A DNA stretch of 64,000 nucleotides from Marchantia polymorpha subsp. ruderalis (lineage: Eukaryota; Streptophyta; Marchantiopsida; Marchantiales; Marchantiaceae): positions 8,888,501 through 8,952,500 of the forward strand of contig AP031356.1 of the NCBI GenBank assembly GCA_037833965.1, read 5' to 3'. The notes under the pieces were generated by a model. That model had not been told where the DNA came from. It saw only the letters and a program-made list of their open reading frames with translations, and searched no databases. Position numbers and translations under genes: made by a program. Shown in pieces: positions 52,748 through 64,000 of this stretch. The number at the start of each line of letters is the position of its first letter. The first letter of the stretch is position 1.

Positions 52748-55700
52748 ATGACCTTCGACTGGGAGACGGAGGGCGCCCCATTCTTGAATTCGCGATTCCA
52801 TTTTCTAGTGCGAGCTGCGCGCGTCCATCGGCTAGCTGCTAAGAATTCCAGACATCGCCGCGCAGAAGATTACTTGTTGATTGAGAGAGAATTGAGTGCG
52901 CGCGATTTGGAATTGAGTGAGATTAGAGTTTGCAGAGGGAGCAAGGAGCTCGAGCGGAGCAGAGAGAGAACTAGCGAGCAAGCGAATTCCAAGAACGCAA
53001 TGTCAAAGCTGAACCGATTGCGGATGCTGCCGCTCCGGCTTCCACAGAAAGGGTTGCGCGCCTACGAGGAACGGCTGATTGCAAGAAAGCTCGATTTCTT
53101 GCTCTGGGGATGGAATTACATCTGTGTGGATATGGTGCGCGAGTGGCTGGAGCCACAGCGACCACCTTCGCGCGGATTGCGTCCGCACGTCGATCGGTGG
53201 ACCGTCCAAGATTGGGCGCAGGCATTAGGGAGGTGTGCTGGCATCGAAGGGCACCTCCTCTTTGATAGTGAAAGCGTCAAGGTGTTGAAGCAGGACGAGG
53301 CGCAATTTGTGGAGTTGTTCAAGCGGGAGAGGTCTACCAAGAATGGGTACAAGACCTGCGACTACAAAGATCGCTTCCGCCGAACTTTGGCAACGGCGCT
53401 ACTGCAATTACTGCAGCCACACCGCGCCTGCTACATCACCTTGTGGTAGGTTTCTTTTGTGGAGCTCATCATCGAGGGAGCTCCAATTCACTGGGCGAGC
53501 ATCCTGCACAGAGTGATGCGGCAGCACGCGTTTGAGTAGAAGGGGGGAACTCTCAATCACCTCTCCCCTTTCTTGATCAATTTTTATCGACAGCGAAATT
53601 GTTTGACCGCGGCGGAGCTTGCTCGCTTTCCGCCATTGTCCGTCGACCATCCCGGGAAGTATGTGCGGGATAACGAGGTCGACACCGACGCAGAGGAGTC
53701 ACCAGCTTCTACTCCACCGAGGTGGAGGTACGAGGGAAGAAACACACCCGCAGCAAGAGTGCCCCGGAAGCGTCGATGGAGAGAGGAGTCTGAAGAGGAG
53801 AAGCATCGAGAACCCACTGCTCCCATTCGACAGCGGCCATTGCACGAAGTGTGCAGCCGGCCGAAGCAGAAGGCGCGCAGGCTTGTGTTACCATCCAGCA
53901 GCGCGGACACGGCGACGATCGCCATGGAGAAAGGAAGTGCGTCGCCGGGGAGAAACGAGGGAGCGCGGACGTCTGCAGGAGCAACGGACCACGCTGCACC
54001 TCCGACGGACGAGAGGCGGCCTTCGGGCCAAGGGCCTCCGGAGTTACCACGTGCGATGCGGACGAGTGTTCCGCCTGCGCACAAGCGAGCTTCAACGGAA
54101 AGGCGACCCCAAGCGGACGTGGACCTCCGCCTACGCGTAGGCAAAGAAAGTCCGCCTACGCACAGGCGTTCGCCTTCGCACAGGCCGCCTGCGCACAGGC
54201 AGGATTCACCCCCGGTCCAACGTAGGAAGGGGAAGGAGCCGGCGGAAGATCCGCCTACGGGTCAAGGGCCTTCGAGACCAGACCCTCCGGCGTTCAACGC
54301 GCCGCGATTTGCGCCTTCGGCGCCAGGGCCTTCGGGTCAACGAGATGTGAGCAGGGAGCGTGCGGAGACCGCACCTTCGGCGGGTAATCCGCCGGTAGAT
54401 GCGCCTTCGGCGGTAGGGCCTTCGGGGCCAGGGACATCGGGCGAGCAGCCTCCGGCTATGTCGCCTTCGGCGATAGATGCCTTCGGCGCTGCGCCTGCGG
54501 CGGACAAGGCGCCGGTATTTGCGCCTGCGCACAGGCCAGACATAGCCCTCGCGCAGGACCGATCGAGGGAGCAGGACCTAACGGAGGAGCGGACTGTCTA
54601 TCCGCGGGACGAAATTCGGGTGCGCGATGCGCAATTACACCCCGTGCAGACACACTCCGCTCGATCGCCTTCGGCGGCGGACGTCGGCGGCTAAGAGGAC
54701 ACAGTCGACGATCGACAGGCGGGGGATGGGGATGTAGCACGGCCACATTCACCCACCGCCTTGGACATTTTAGCGGGGAACAGCGAAGCTGCGGGAGTGC
54801 CTTCAGAGGCAGCACCCGTAGACGACGTGCAGCCCCACTCGGGTTAGTCGCCAACGCAATCAAGGGCGACTGAAATCCTTCCCTCGGATGATGAAGACGG
54901 AGGCTCCACAGAAGCAATGTCGGGGTCAGGAGATACCGAGGAGGAGGAGGAGGAAATTGTTGGAGCGCCGGCGGCGGCGCTCTCTGAGCAGGTAATACCG
55001 TTGCTGAAGTACTTGGATCGCAAATTTGATAAATACGCCGATCCACTCCAGCCGGGATCCTACATCGAATCAGTGCGCAGGCGGACTCGCACTAAAGTCC
55101 ACACCAGCAAGCTACTAGCTAGGGTGGACAAGGAGCTGAAGGAATTGAGGGAGAAGCATGACTGTTTATGGGGTCAGTACAACCTTGTGCGGAAATCGCA
55201 CGCCCTCGACAAGATGAAGAAGGAGAGACTGGAAGAGCTCACCAGGGATGTGGTGAAGACCACGGAAGAATTGATTTCTGAGAAAACTCAGAATCAGATT
55301 CTGTCAGAGGAGCTCGTGCGACAAACGCGGTTGTTGGCGGAGTGTTAGGTCGCACGACAGGCGGATGAGGATTTAATCCGCAGGCTACAGTCGGAGTGCG
55401 GGGAATTGAGAGCGCAGTGTGCGGAGGCCGAATCGCAGTTGGTGGTAATTGAAGATGATCGCAGGCGAGAGGCAGATCGCACGAAGGAGGAGATGGAGAG
55501 GCGTGTCGCCCACTGTCTCAAGGGCTACGCCCACTGGGAAGTGGCGGCGCAGGAGAAACTCACACTGCGTGAGTTAGAGCTTCGTGCAGCTGGGTTGTTG
55601 ACAGGTGACAGTAGGAGTCGGCGGAAGGTGGCGAAGAAGTTAGACTCTTTTCTGTCGAAGGCGCGGGATACCATGTCCACCCTCGAGGTGGAGGTGTCCG

Positions 55701-55840
55701 CGGCGTTGCAGCGTTTGGGACTGCGCAGTCGAGCGGAAGACTGGCAGGGTAGGGAGTTAGTGCGCGGCAGTCCGTCGCGCAGGAGGCGAAGCACAGGTTC
55801 TGCGGAGTGTAGTGTAGCGTGGTTCCGTGCCGGCGTGTAG
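52748..55840 (+). pseudogene. LTR-borne coiled-coil protein in LTR3, several stops, frame kept
   Basis: This is a diverged homologue (MTFDWETEG start) with the same layout as family 1. In-frame stops occur at 53447 (CAG to TAG), 53537, 54692, 54845 (CAG to TAG) and 55346 (CAG to TAG). All segments remain in one frame over about 3.1 kb, so indels relative to family 1 were multiples of three. This points to a period of protein-level selection before the copy decayed. The PVHR array is smaller and based on CCTACGCACAGG rather than CCTGTGCACAGG. The C-terminus is complete (LRELELRAAGL, RRKVAKKLDSFL). Confidence 0.8.
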
Positions 55841-55876
55841 CGTAGTGCAGTGTAGTGCTAGTTAGGATTTAGAAGG

Positions 55877-55905
55877 TATAAAGTAGTTCAAGGCGTTTTG
55901 CCTTG
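55877..55905 (+). promoter_or_regulatory. LTR3 TATA box and hairpin
   Basis: TATAAAGTA is at 55877-55885 and CAAGGC-GTTTT-GCCTTG at 55889-55905. The stem matches the family-2 form although the rest of the LTR is closer to family 1. Confidence 0.7.
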
Positions 55906-56852
55906 GGATCTTTCCCAACATCAGAAGTGCAAATCAGGAACTCATTTTCTTTGCGTGTTTGTGTCCTTAGTTCTGTCACCACGCAAGAGGAGCTACACCT
56001 TAGCGATCCGCATTGTGTAGCTGAAGGCCTTCGGCCGAATGTTCAGAGCTCGTACATTGGTTAGAGACTTGAGTAGTTCGGAATTACGCCTGCGGGTGAT
56101 AGCCGATGCTCAGAGCCAGTGACTAGTTAGATACTTGAATAGTTTTGCCCCTACACCTTCGAGTGGTTGTTCCTGATTGTAGTCCTTCAGGATTTTTCCC
56201 CTGAATGCCAAAGTGAAGTTTTACTACTTCGTGTAAGCCTTGGTTGTAAATTCAGGTTACGCTGCAGCAGGTGCCTTTGGGGTAACCCCTGTAGTATTTC
56301 TGGGAATGACAAGTGCCTGAGAATTCAAACTCTTCAATAGACTGTTATTGTGTTACTGGAATGTTTCTCAGTGAGTCCTTCAGTGCGGACCTGTGTTCTC
56401 TGCGCGTTTTGTGAGTTGAGAGTGTTGTTCACCGCGTATGAGTGACTTCGATCCGAAGTAGGCAGTCCAAACCGGGTTTCCTACGCTAGCAGCAAGCTAG
56501 TGGAAGTGTTGTAAAAGCCGGAGTTGGGAGTCACTACCCGCAGCTTCGCTGAGTGTACTCTTGAGAGACCTTCCCCCTGAAATCTTGAGTAGAGGTCCTA
56601 ACGGATCTTTGGGTTGTGTTTCTGTAGTTTCAGGTGTGTATGTGTGTGTGTGTGTTAAGCTGCACTGTGCGACCTCTGAGTACGCTCCGAGTGGACACTT
56701 GCAGTATTTCTGGGAGTGACAGTCGCCTGAGAATTCAAACTCCTCAATAGTCTGTTAAACGTGACACTTTGTACCCTGTGTGTTCCTCTGTCCCTGTGGG
56801 TTCGACCTTTCTACCACTATATTGCAGTTTTAGCCTTTAGTGGGTTATTACA

Positions 56853-57012
56853 ACTTCGATTCTCCTGCAAACTCTAATCTCTCTCGATTCCGACAGTCGC
56901 GCACTCAATTCTCTCTCTGTCACCGTGTGAGTCTCTGCGCGGTGGTGTCTGGAATTTCTCTCGGCTAGAAGGTGGACGCGCGCAGCTCGCACAAGAAATT
57001 GATATCGCAAAT
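56853..57012 (-). mobile_element. Old LTR fragment (LTR4), reverse, left piece
   Basis: The sequence is diverged but alignable to the reverse family-1 LTR around the ORF start (compare CAAACTCTAATC and GCGCGCAGC...GCACAAGA with about 9672-9800). It continues at 63837 after the inserted LTRs, linked by the duplication CAAAT (57008-57012, 63832-63836). Confidence 0.7.
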
Positions 57013-57959
57013 TGTAATAACCCACTAAAGGCTAAAACTGCAATATAGTGGTAGAAAGGTCGAACCCACAGGGACAGAGGAACACACAGGGTACAAAGTG
57101 TCACGTTTTAACAGACTATTGAGGAGTTTGAATTCTCAGGCAACTGTCACTCCCAGAAATACTGCAAGTGTCCACTCGGAGCGCACTCGGAGGTCGCACA
57201 GTGCAGCGTAACACACACACACACACACACACCTGAAACTACAGAAACACAACCCAGAGATCCGTTAGGACCTCTACTTCAAGATTCCAGGGGGAAAGTC
57301 TCTCGCGAGCACACTCGGCAAAGCTGCGGGCAGTGACTTCCAACTCCGGCTTTTACAACACTTCCACTAGCTTGCTGCTAGTGTAGGAAACCCGGTTTGG
57401 ACTGCCTACTTCGGATCGAAGTCACTCCTACGCGGTGAACAACACTCTCAACTCACAAAACGCGCAGAGAACACAGGTCCGCACTGAAGGACTCACTGTG
57501 AAACATTCCAGTAACACAACAACAGTCTATTGAAGAGTTTGAATTCTCAGGCACTTGTCATTCCCAGAACTACTACAGGGGTTACCCTCAAGGCACATGC
57601 TGCAGCGTAACCTGAATTTACAACCAAGGCTTACACGAAGTAGCAAAACTTCACTTTGGCATTCAGGGGAAAAATCCCAAGGGAGTACAATCAGAAAGAA
57701 ACACTCGAAGGTGTAGGGGCGAAACTGTTCAAGTATCTAACTAGTCACTGGCTCTGAGCATCGGCAGTCACCCGCAGGTGCAGATCCGAACTACTCAAGT
57801 CTCTAACCAATGTACTAGCTCTGAACATTCGGCCGAAGGCCTTCAGCTACAAAATGCGGAACGCTAAGTTGTAACTCCTCGTGCGTGGTGACAGAACTCA
57901 AGGACACAAACACGCAAAGGAAATGGGTTCCTGATCTGCACTTCTGATGGGAAAGAACC

Positions 57960-57988
57960 CCAGGCAAAACGCCTGGAACTATTTTATA
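57960..57988 (-). promoter_or_regulatory. LTR TATA box and hairpin (reverse, partial copy)
   Basis: The minus-strand TATAAAATA is at 57980-57988 and the CCAGGC/GCCTGG inverted repeat at 57960-57976. Confidence 0.68.
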
Positions 57989-58024
57989 CCTTCTAAGTCC
58001 TAACTAGCAATACACTGCACTACG

Positions 58025-58436
58025 CTACACGCCTGCACGGAACCACGCTACACTACACTCCGCGGAACCTGTACTACGTCTCCTGCGCGGCCGACTGCCG
58101 CGCACTAACTCCCTACCCTGCCAATCTTCCGCTCGACTGCGCAGTCCCAAACGCTGCAACGCCGCGGACACCTCCCCCTCGAGGGCGGACATGGTATCCT
58201 GTGCCTTCGACAGAAAGGCCTCGAGCTTCTTCGCTACCTTCCGCCGACTCCTACTGTCGCCTGACAACAACCCGGCTGCGCGCAATTCAAACTCACGCAG
58301 TGTGAGTTTCTCCTGCGCCTTCACTTCCCAGTGGGCGTAGCCCTTGAGACAGTGGGCGACTCGCCTCGCCGTCTCCACCTTCGTGCGATCCGCCTCCTTC
58401 CTGCGATCCTCTTCAATGGTTACTAATTGCGATTCG
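58025..58436 (-). pseudogene. LTR-borne coiled-coil protein, C-terminal fragment
   Basis: The last 136 codons of the ORF (from ESQLVTIEEDRRKEAD to the end) lie in the partial outer LTR. The frame reads upstream into the end of the adjoining LTR, giving a spurious start at 58528. Confidence 0.8.
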
Positions 58437-59383
58437 TGTAATAACCCACTAAAGGCTAAAACTGCAATATAGTGGTAGAAAGGTCGAACCCACAGGGACA
58501 GAGGAACACACAGGGTACAAAGTGTCACGTTTTAACAGACTATTGAGGAGTTTGAATTCTCAGGCAACTGTCACTCCCAGAAATACTGCAAGTGTCCACT
58601 CGGAGCGCACTCGGAGGTCGCACAGTGCAGCGTAACACACACACACACACACACCTGAAACTACAGAAACACAACCCAGAGATCCGTTAGGACCTCTACT
58701 TCAAGATTTCAGGGGGAAAGTCTCTCACGAGCACACTCGGCAAAGCTGCGGGCAGTGACTTCCAACTCCGGCTTTTACAACGCTTCCACTAGCTTGCTGC
58801 TAGTGTAGGAAACCCGGTTTGGCCTGCCTACTTCGGATCGAAGTCACTCCGACGCGGTGAACAACACTCTCAACTCACAAAACGCGCAGAGAACACAGGT
58901 CCACACTGAAGGACTCACTGTGAAACATTCCAGTAACACAACAACAGTCTATTGAAGAGTTTTAATTCTCAGGCACTTGTCATTCCCAGAAATACTACAG
59001 GGGTTACCCTCAAGGCACCTGCTGCAGCGTAACCTGAATTTACAACCAAGGCTTACACGAAGTAGCAAAACTTCACTTTGGCATTCAGGGGAAAAATCCC
59101 AAGGAGTACAATCAGAAAGAAACACTCGAAGGTGTAGGGGCGAAACTGTTCAAGTATCTAACTAGTCACTGGCTCTGAGCATCGGCAGTCACCCGCAGGT
59201 GCAGATCCGAACTACTCAAGTCTCTAACCAATGTACTAGCTCTGAACATTCGGCCGAAGGCCTTCAGCTACAAAATGCGGAACGCTAAGTTGTAACTCCT
59301 CGTGCGTGGTGACAGAACTCAAGGACACAAACACGCAAAGGAATTGGGTTCCTGATCTATACTTCTGAGTTTGGGAAAGAACC

Positions 59384-59412
59384 CCAGGCAAAATGCCTGG
59401 AACTATTTTATA
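59384..59412 (-). promoter_or_regulatory. LTR TATA box and hairpin (reverse)
   Basis: The minus-strand TATAAAATA is at 59404-59412. The inverted repeat CCAGGC/GCCTGG at 59384-59400 has a changed loop base while the stem is kept. Confidence 0.68.
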
Positions 59413-59448
59413 CCTTCTAAGTCCTACCTAGCACTACACTGCACTACG

Positions 59449-62400
59449 CTACACGCTTGCACGGAACCACGCTACACTACACTCCGCGGAACCTGTACTA
59501 CGTCTCCTGCGCGGCCGACTGCCGCGCACTAGCTCCCTACCCTGCCACTCTTCCGCTCGACTACGCAGTCCCAACCGCTGCAACGCCGCGGACACCTCCC
59601 CCTCGAGGGCGGACATGGTATCCTGTGCCTTCGACAGAAAGGCCTCGAGCTTCTTCGCTACCTTCCGCCGACTCCTACTGTCGCCTGACAACAACCCGGC
59701 TGCGCGCAATTCAAACTCACGCAGTGTGAGTTTCTCCTGCGCCTTCACTTCCCAGTGGGCGTAGCCCTTGAGACAGTGGGCGACTCGCCTCGCCGTCTCC
59801 ACCTTCGTGCGATCCGCCTCCTTCCTGCGATCCTCTTCAATGGTCACTAATTGCGATTCGGCTTCAGCACGTTGCGCCCTCAATTCGCCACACTCTGACT
59901 GTAACCTGCGGATTAATTCTTCATCCGCCTGCCGTGCGAGCTGACATTGTTCCAACAACCGCGTCTGTCGCATGAGCTCCTCTGACAAAATCTGATTCTG
60001 GGCCTGCTCAGAGTTGAGTGCTTCCTTGACCTTCACCTGCTCCTTGGTGAGCTCGCCCAGTTTCTCATCCTTCATCTTCTCGGAGTGCTTGTAGAACTTC
60101 TGATTAAGCTTGTACTGTCCCCACAAGCACTCATGCTTCTCCTTCAAGTCCCTCAACTCCTGGTCCACTCTAGCTAATAGCTTGCTGGTGTGGACTTTAG
60201 TGCGAGTCCGCCTGCGCACTAACTCGATGTAAGATCCCGGCTGGAGTGGGTCGGCGTATTTATCGACCTTGCGATCCAAGTACCGCAGCAACGGAATCAC
60301 CTGCTCAGAGAGCGCCGCCGCCGGCGCTCCAACAATTTCCTCCTCCTCCTCCTCGGTGTCTTCTGCTCCTGACATTTCTTCCGTGGAGCCTCCGTCGTCA
60401 TCATCCGAGTGGAGAATTTCAGTCGCCATTGAATGCGTCGGCGACTGCCCCGAGTGGGGCTGCACGTCCTCGACGTGTGCTGCCTGCGAAGGCACGGCCG
60501 CAGCCTCGCTGCTCGTCGCCAAAATGTCTAAGGCGGAAGGCGAATGTACCCGAGCGGCATCCCCGTCTCTCGCTGGTTGCTTGCCTACCGCATTCTCTCC
60601 GTCGCCGTCGTCCGTCGCCGAAGGCGATTGAGCGGAAGGTGGCTGCGCGGGGTTGGATTGCGCATCGCGCATCAAGATTTCGTCCCGCGGACAGTCACTC
60701 CGCTCCTCCGTCTGCTGCTCCCTCGATCGGTCCGTGGGAGCTGTGCCCGGCCCGTGCGCAGGCGCATGTGCCGGCGCCTTGTCCGCCGCAGGCGTAGCGC
60801 CGCGGACATCTATCGCCGAAGGCGACATGGCCGGGGGCCGCACGCCCGATGTTCCTTGGCCTACAGGCCCTACCGCCGAAGGCGCATCTATCGGCGGACT
60901 TTCCGCCGACGGTGCGGCCTCCGCACGCTCTCTGCTCGTATCCCCTCGGCTCGAAGGCCCTGGCGCCGAAGGCGCGAATTGCGGCGCGTGGTGCGCCGGA
61001 GGGTCTGGCCCCGAGGGCCGGTGTCTCGTAGGCGGTTCTTCCGCCGGCTCCTTCCCCTTCCTACGTTGGAACGGGGGTGATTCTTGCCTGTGCACAGGCG
61101 GCACGTGCGGAGGTGTTCTGTGCACAGGTGACCTGTGCACAGGCGACCTGTGCACAGGCGAGCGCCTGTGCACAGGCGGACTGCTCCTTCCCACGCGTAA
61201 GCGTAGATCCACGTCCACTTGTGTTCGCCGGCTCGTCCGTCCGCGGAGGTTCGCCTGTGCGCAAACGGAACCTCTGTCCGCATCGCACGTGGTAACTCCG
61301 GAGGCCCTTGGCCCGTAGGCGGCCTCTCTCCCGACGAGGTTGCAGCGTGGCCCGTCGCTCCTGCGGTCGTCCGCGCTTCCTCTCGCCTCTCTGGCGACGC
61401 ACTTCCTATCTCCGTCGCAATCGTCGCCGTGTCTGCACTGTCAGCTGGCAACACCAGTCTGCGTGCCTTCTGCTTCGGCCGGCTGTATGGCTCGCACAGC
61501 GGCCGCGGTCGAATGGGAGCAGAGAGTTCTTGATGCTGCTCCTCTTCGGACTCTTCCCTCCATCGCCGCTTCCGCGGCACTCGCGCTGCAGGGGTGTGTC
61601 TCCCTTCGTCTCTCCGTCTTGATGGGGTAGAAGTCGGGGACTCCTCTGCGTCAGTATCGACCTCGTTCTCCCGCACATACTTCCCGGGATGGTCGATGGA
61701 CAATGGCGGAAAATGTTCAAGCTCCGCCGCTGTCAAACAATTCCGCTGTCGATAAAAATTGATGAGGAAAGGAGAAAGATGGTTTAGAGTTCCCCCCTTC
61801 TCCTCAAACGCGTGCTGTCGCATCACCCTGTGCAGGATGCTCGCCCAGTGAATTGGAGTTCCCTCGATGACGCACTCCACAAAAGAGACCTGCCACAATG
61901 TGATGTAGCAGGCGCGGTGCGGCTGCAGTAATTGCATCAGCGCCGCGGACAAAGTCCGGCGAAATCGATCTTTGTAATCACGGGTCCTGTACCCATTCTT
62001 GGTTGACCTCCCGGTCTTGAACAGCTCCACAAATTGCGCCTCTTCTTGCTTGGTCACCTTGATGCTCTCGCTGTCGAAAAGGAGATGCCCTGGCATGCCA
62101 GCACATCTTCCCAACGCCTGCGCCCAATCTTGGACTGTCCACCGGTCAACATGCGGACGCAATCCGCGCGAGGGTGGTCCCTGTGGCTCTAGCCACTCGC
62201 GCACCATATTCGCGCAGATGTAATTCCATCCCCATAGCAAGAAATCGAGCTTTCTTGCTATTAAGCGCTCTTCGAAAGCGCGCAGCCCGTTCTGCGGCAG
62301 GCGAAGTGGCACCATCCGCAATCTGCTCGGTCTCGTCATTGCGTTCCTGGGGTTCGCTCGCCCGCTCATTCTACTTCCACACTGTCCGCGTTTCTTTCTC

Positions 62401-62591
62401 TCTCGGCAAACTCTAATCGCTCTCAATTCCAAATCACGCGCACTCACTTCTCCCTCAATCAACAAGAAATCTCCTGTGTGGCGACGACGAGAATGTTCCG
62501 CAGCCAGCAGATGGATGCGCGCAGCGCGCACAAGAGATTGGAATCGCGAATTCAAGAATGGGACGCTCTCCGCCGCCCGGTCGAAGGTCAT
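59449..62591 (-). pseudogene. LTR-borne coiled-coil protein, family 1, frameshifted
   Basis: This full-length copy starts at the Met preceding TFDRA (62591). A deletion of about 10 bases (TCCGCGGAGG unit) near 61231, in a run of similar short repeats, shifts the frame in the Arg/Ala-rich segment before the PVHR array. The upstream frame then runs on to 60888 in an unrelated frame, and the native frame resumes from about 61218 to 59449. Both halves are otherwise free of stops, and the coiled coil and C-terminus are complete. Family and layout are the same as the other copies. Confidence 0.8.
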
Positions 62592-63836
62592 GGTCGGCTC
62601 TTGGTCGTGAAGAACGTCTCACTTGATGGCCGCGCCGGCTGTACGTTGGAACGGTCTTCGCTCTCACGCGCGGCTTCACGCTCCGCCGTCGTCGATTAAA
62701 CTCTCACGCTCGAATTGGCGGATTTGAACTCCGCGAGCGTGTCACCCTGCGGACATGGGGGCGTAGCGCCGAAGGCGAGTTTTCCGCCTTGCGCGGTACA
62801 CTTGTTCGTACCGCCCTTCGGCCAATCTCCTTCTGCCTTGACGCGTGCGTCCGCATGTCGGACAAAAATTCAACTCCTGCCTGTGCGCAGGCAGGGGCCT
62901 CGGCGGATTCTCCGCCGGCGCGGAACTTGAACATCCTCCTGTGCACAGGCGTTCGCCTGTGCGCAGGCGAACTCCGTCCGCGGCGCTGCGCTGGCGCGGA
63001 AGGCGTTGACCGTGGTCAGCCGTCTCCGTCCAGTCTGTCCGTTCCTTGTCTCTCCGTCGGCGCTTCCGCCGCCGCAACTCCGTCCGTCCAAGAGCGCATC
63101 CACCCGTGCCGTCCGCACGGTCCGTACCTATTGGATTACGGCTCTTCCGACGTACGCTGCGCTGCGCTGGCGCGGAAGGCGCCGTACACTTTCTACCTCA
63201 CAAGGCGCATTTCTAGGGCCCAAGGCGGATTTTCCGCCGACGCCGAAGTGCCTGTGCACAGGCGAACGCCTGTGCGTAGGCGGACTTCGCGCCTTCCCTA
63301 ACCCTACTTCGCCTGTGCACAGGCGAACGCCTTCGTCCGCGCATAGGACAAAACTTGAATCCCCCTTCCACGTAGGCGGAATTCGCGCCGGTGGCGAACT
63401 TCTTCTGCCGTAGGCGACCGCCTCCGTTTCTTCCAGTAGCGATAACTCCCTAAGTCCTCGTCCGTTCCAAGCGTTCTTGGGCTCGTTAGAATCAGCGCGT
63501 CGAGCTCTTTCCAACCGGACCCTAACTTGGTCAAGGCGCCCGAGGGTTTACCTAATTACGGGGGTTTCCCTACAGCCGCGGACGCAACCTCCGAAGGCGG
63601 GTTTTGCGCCTTGCGCCGTAGAGATCCTAACTGCGGAGCTCGCAGGGAGGGTGGTGCCTGTCCTTACTGCGGCACCCCAAATCCCAGATTCTACAAGATC
63701 CCTCGAGAATCCCCGCGATCTTCCGGATTCACTCTGTTTTGATGTACCGAAGGCTATTTACAATGCTGCCAGGGTACAGTTTTTCAAAAATGTTTTAATT
63801 TCCTCAAAATTGCCAAAAGTGGGGTACCACACAAAT

Positions 63837-64000
63837 TCAAGAATGAAGTGTCCGTTCTCCGCTCGCAGGATGTCATGGTCGGCACTTGGTCGTGAGTGTC
63901 GACTCACTTGATGGCTGCGCCGGCTTGGAGGTGTAACGGCCCTCCTCTCGCACGCGCGGCTTCACACTCCGCCGTTACGCGCACTCACACGCTTGAAATT
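63837..64000 (-). mobile_element. Old LTR fragment (LTR4), reverse, right piece
   Basis: This continues LTR4 after the CAAAT duplication. It aligns with reverse family-1 LTR around the ORF start (TTCAAGAATG, GGTCATGGTCGGC, CTCACTTGATGGC, GCGCGGCTTCAC) and runs to the window edge. It is clearly more diverged than any other copy here. Confidence 0.7.

Larger units (their letters stand above)
30995..56852 (+). mobile_element. Diverged LTR (LTR3), forward, split at 31649/52140
   Basis: The two pieces, about 30995-31649 and 52140-56852, form one LTR of about 5.4 kb related to family 1. The inner break carries the duplication GGTAG (31645-31649, 52140-52144) around a family-2 solo LTR. The right end is TTATTACA at 56845-56852. 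The left end is less certain: similarity to family 1 is clear from about 31378. The position expected from LTR length is near 31010, and ACTTC at 30989-30993 matches ACTTC at 56853-56857 as a possible duplication. Its ORF carries several stops, so it is an older copy. Confidence 0.75.
57013..63831 (-). mobile_element. Partial plus full family-1 LTR in tandem, reverse
   Basis: This is a single insertion by its CAAAT duplications, but it contains 57013-58436 (the last 1.42 kb of an LTR) followed directly by a complete 5,395-bp LTR (58437-63831) in the same orientation. The simplest history is a solo LTR that received a second LTR in the same orientation inside its ORF. Recombination between the two then removed the rest of the outer copy. 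ATTCG at 58432-58436 would be the surviving left duplication of the inner insertion. Confidence 0.88.

Overview
This window is a nest of Ty3/Gypsy-type LTR retrotransposons. I see no convincing host gene, rRNA or tRNA. The host is eukaryotic and most likely of the green-plant lineage, for three reasons. The primer binding site has the plant tRNA-Asp-like form. The Pol proteins resemble the plant non-chromoviral (Ogre/Tat/Athila-type) branch. Most disabling C-to-T changes lie in CHG context, the plant-type methylation context. The species cannot be named from sequence alone.

The elements are unusual because their LTRs are huge: about 5.4 kb in family 1 (TGTGGTACCCC...TTATTACA) and 4.9 kb in family 2 (TGTGGTAACAC...TTATTACA). 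Each LTR carries a long sense-strand ORF of about 840 to 1,055 codons in U3, upstream of the LTR's own TATA box. Its product has a conserved N-terminal domain, a Pro/Arg/Ser-rich middle and a C-terminal coiled coil. I recognise no known family. Two diverged families and a third lineage keep the frame and many residues, so the protein was probably under selection. I regard this LTR-borne gene as the main novel item.

Layout. 1-3778: end of the 5' LTR of element A. 3779-14969: A's internal region (PBS, gag, protease, RT, RNase H, integrase, PPT), with gag split at 5713-11099 by a reverse solo LTR (TSD GGAAG). 14970-16894: start of A's 3' LTR. 16893-28719: two inverted family-2 LTRs around a pol fragment. 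28720-29991: LTR tail. 29992-30994: the only stretch unlike the elements, with a minisatellite. 30995-56852: a diverged LTR (LTR3) holding a reverse family-2 solo LTR (TSD GGTAG), which holds a reverse family-1 solo LTR (TSD GCAGC), which holds deleted element C (39503-49868, TSD CATGG). 56853-64000: a fourth, older LTR in reverse, interrupted by a partial plus a full family-1 LTR (57013-63831, TSD CAAAT).

Expression logic. Transcription should begin just after the TATA box inside the LTR, next to a small hairpin that covaries between families. Gag-protease ends at UAG followed by CAAUUA, the tobacco-mosaic-virus-type readthrough context, and RT-RNase H-integrase continues in the same frame without its own ATG. 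The LTR-borne ORF would then be the last gene on the genomic RNA, in the 3' U3, an arrangement reminiscent of accessory genes that overlap the 3' LTR in some retroviruses.
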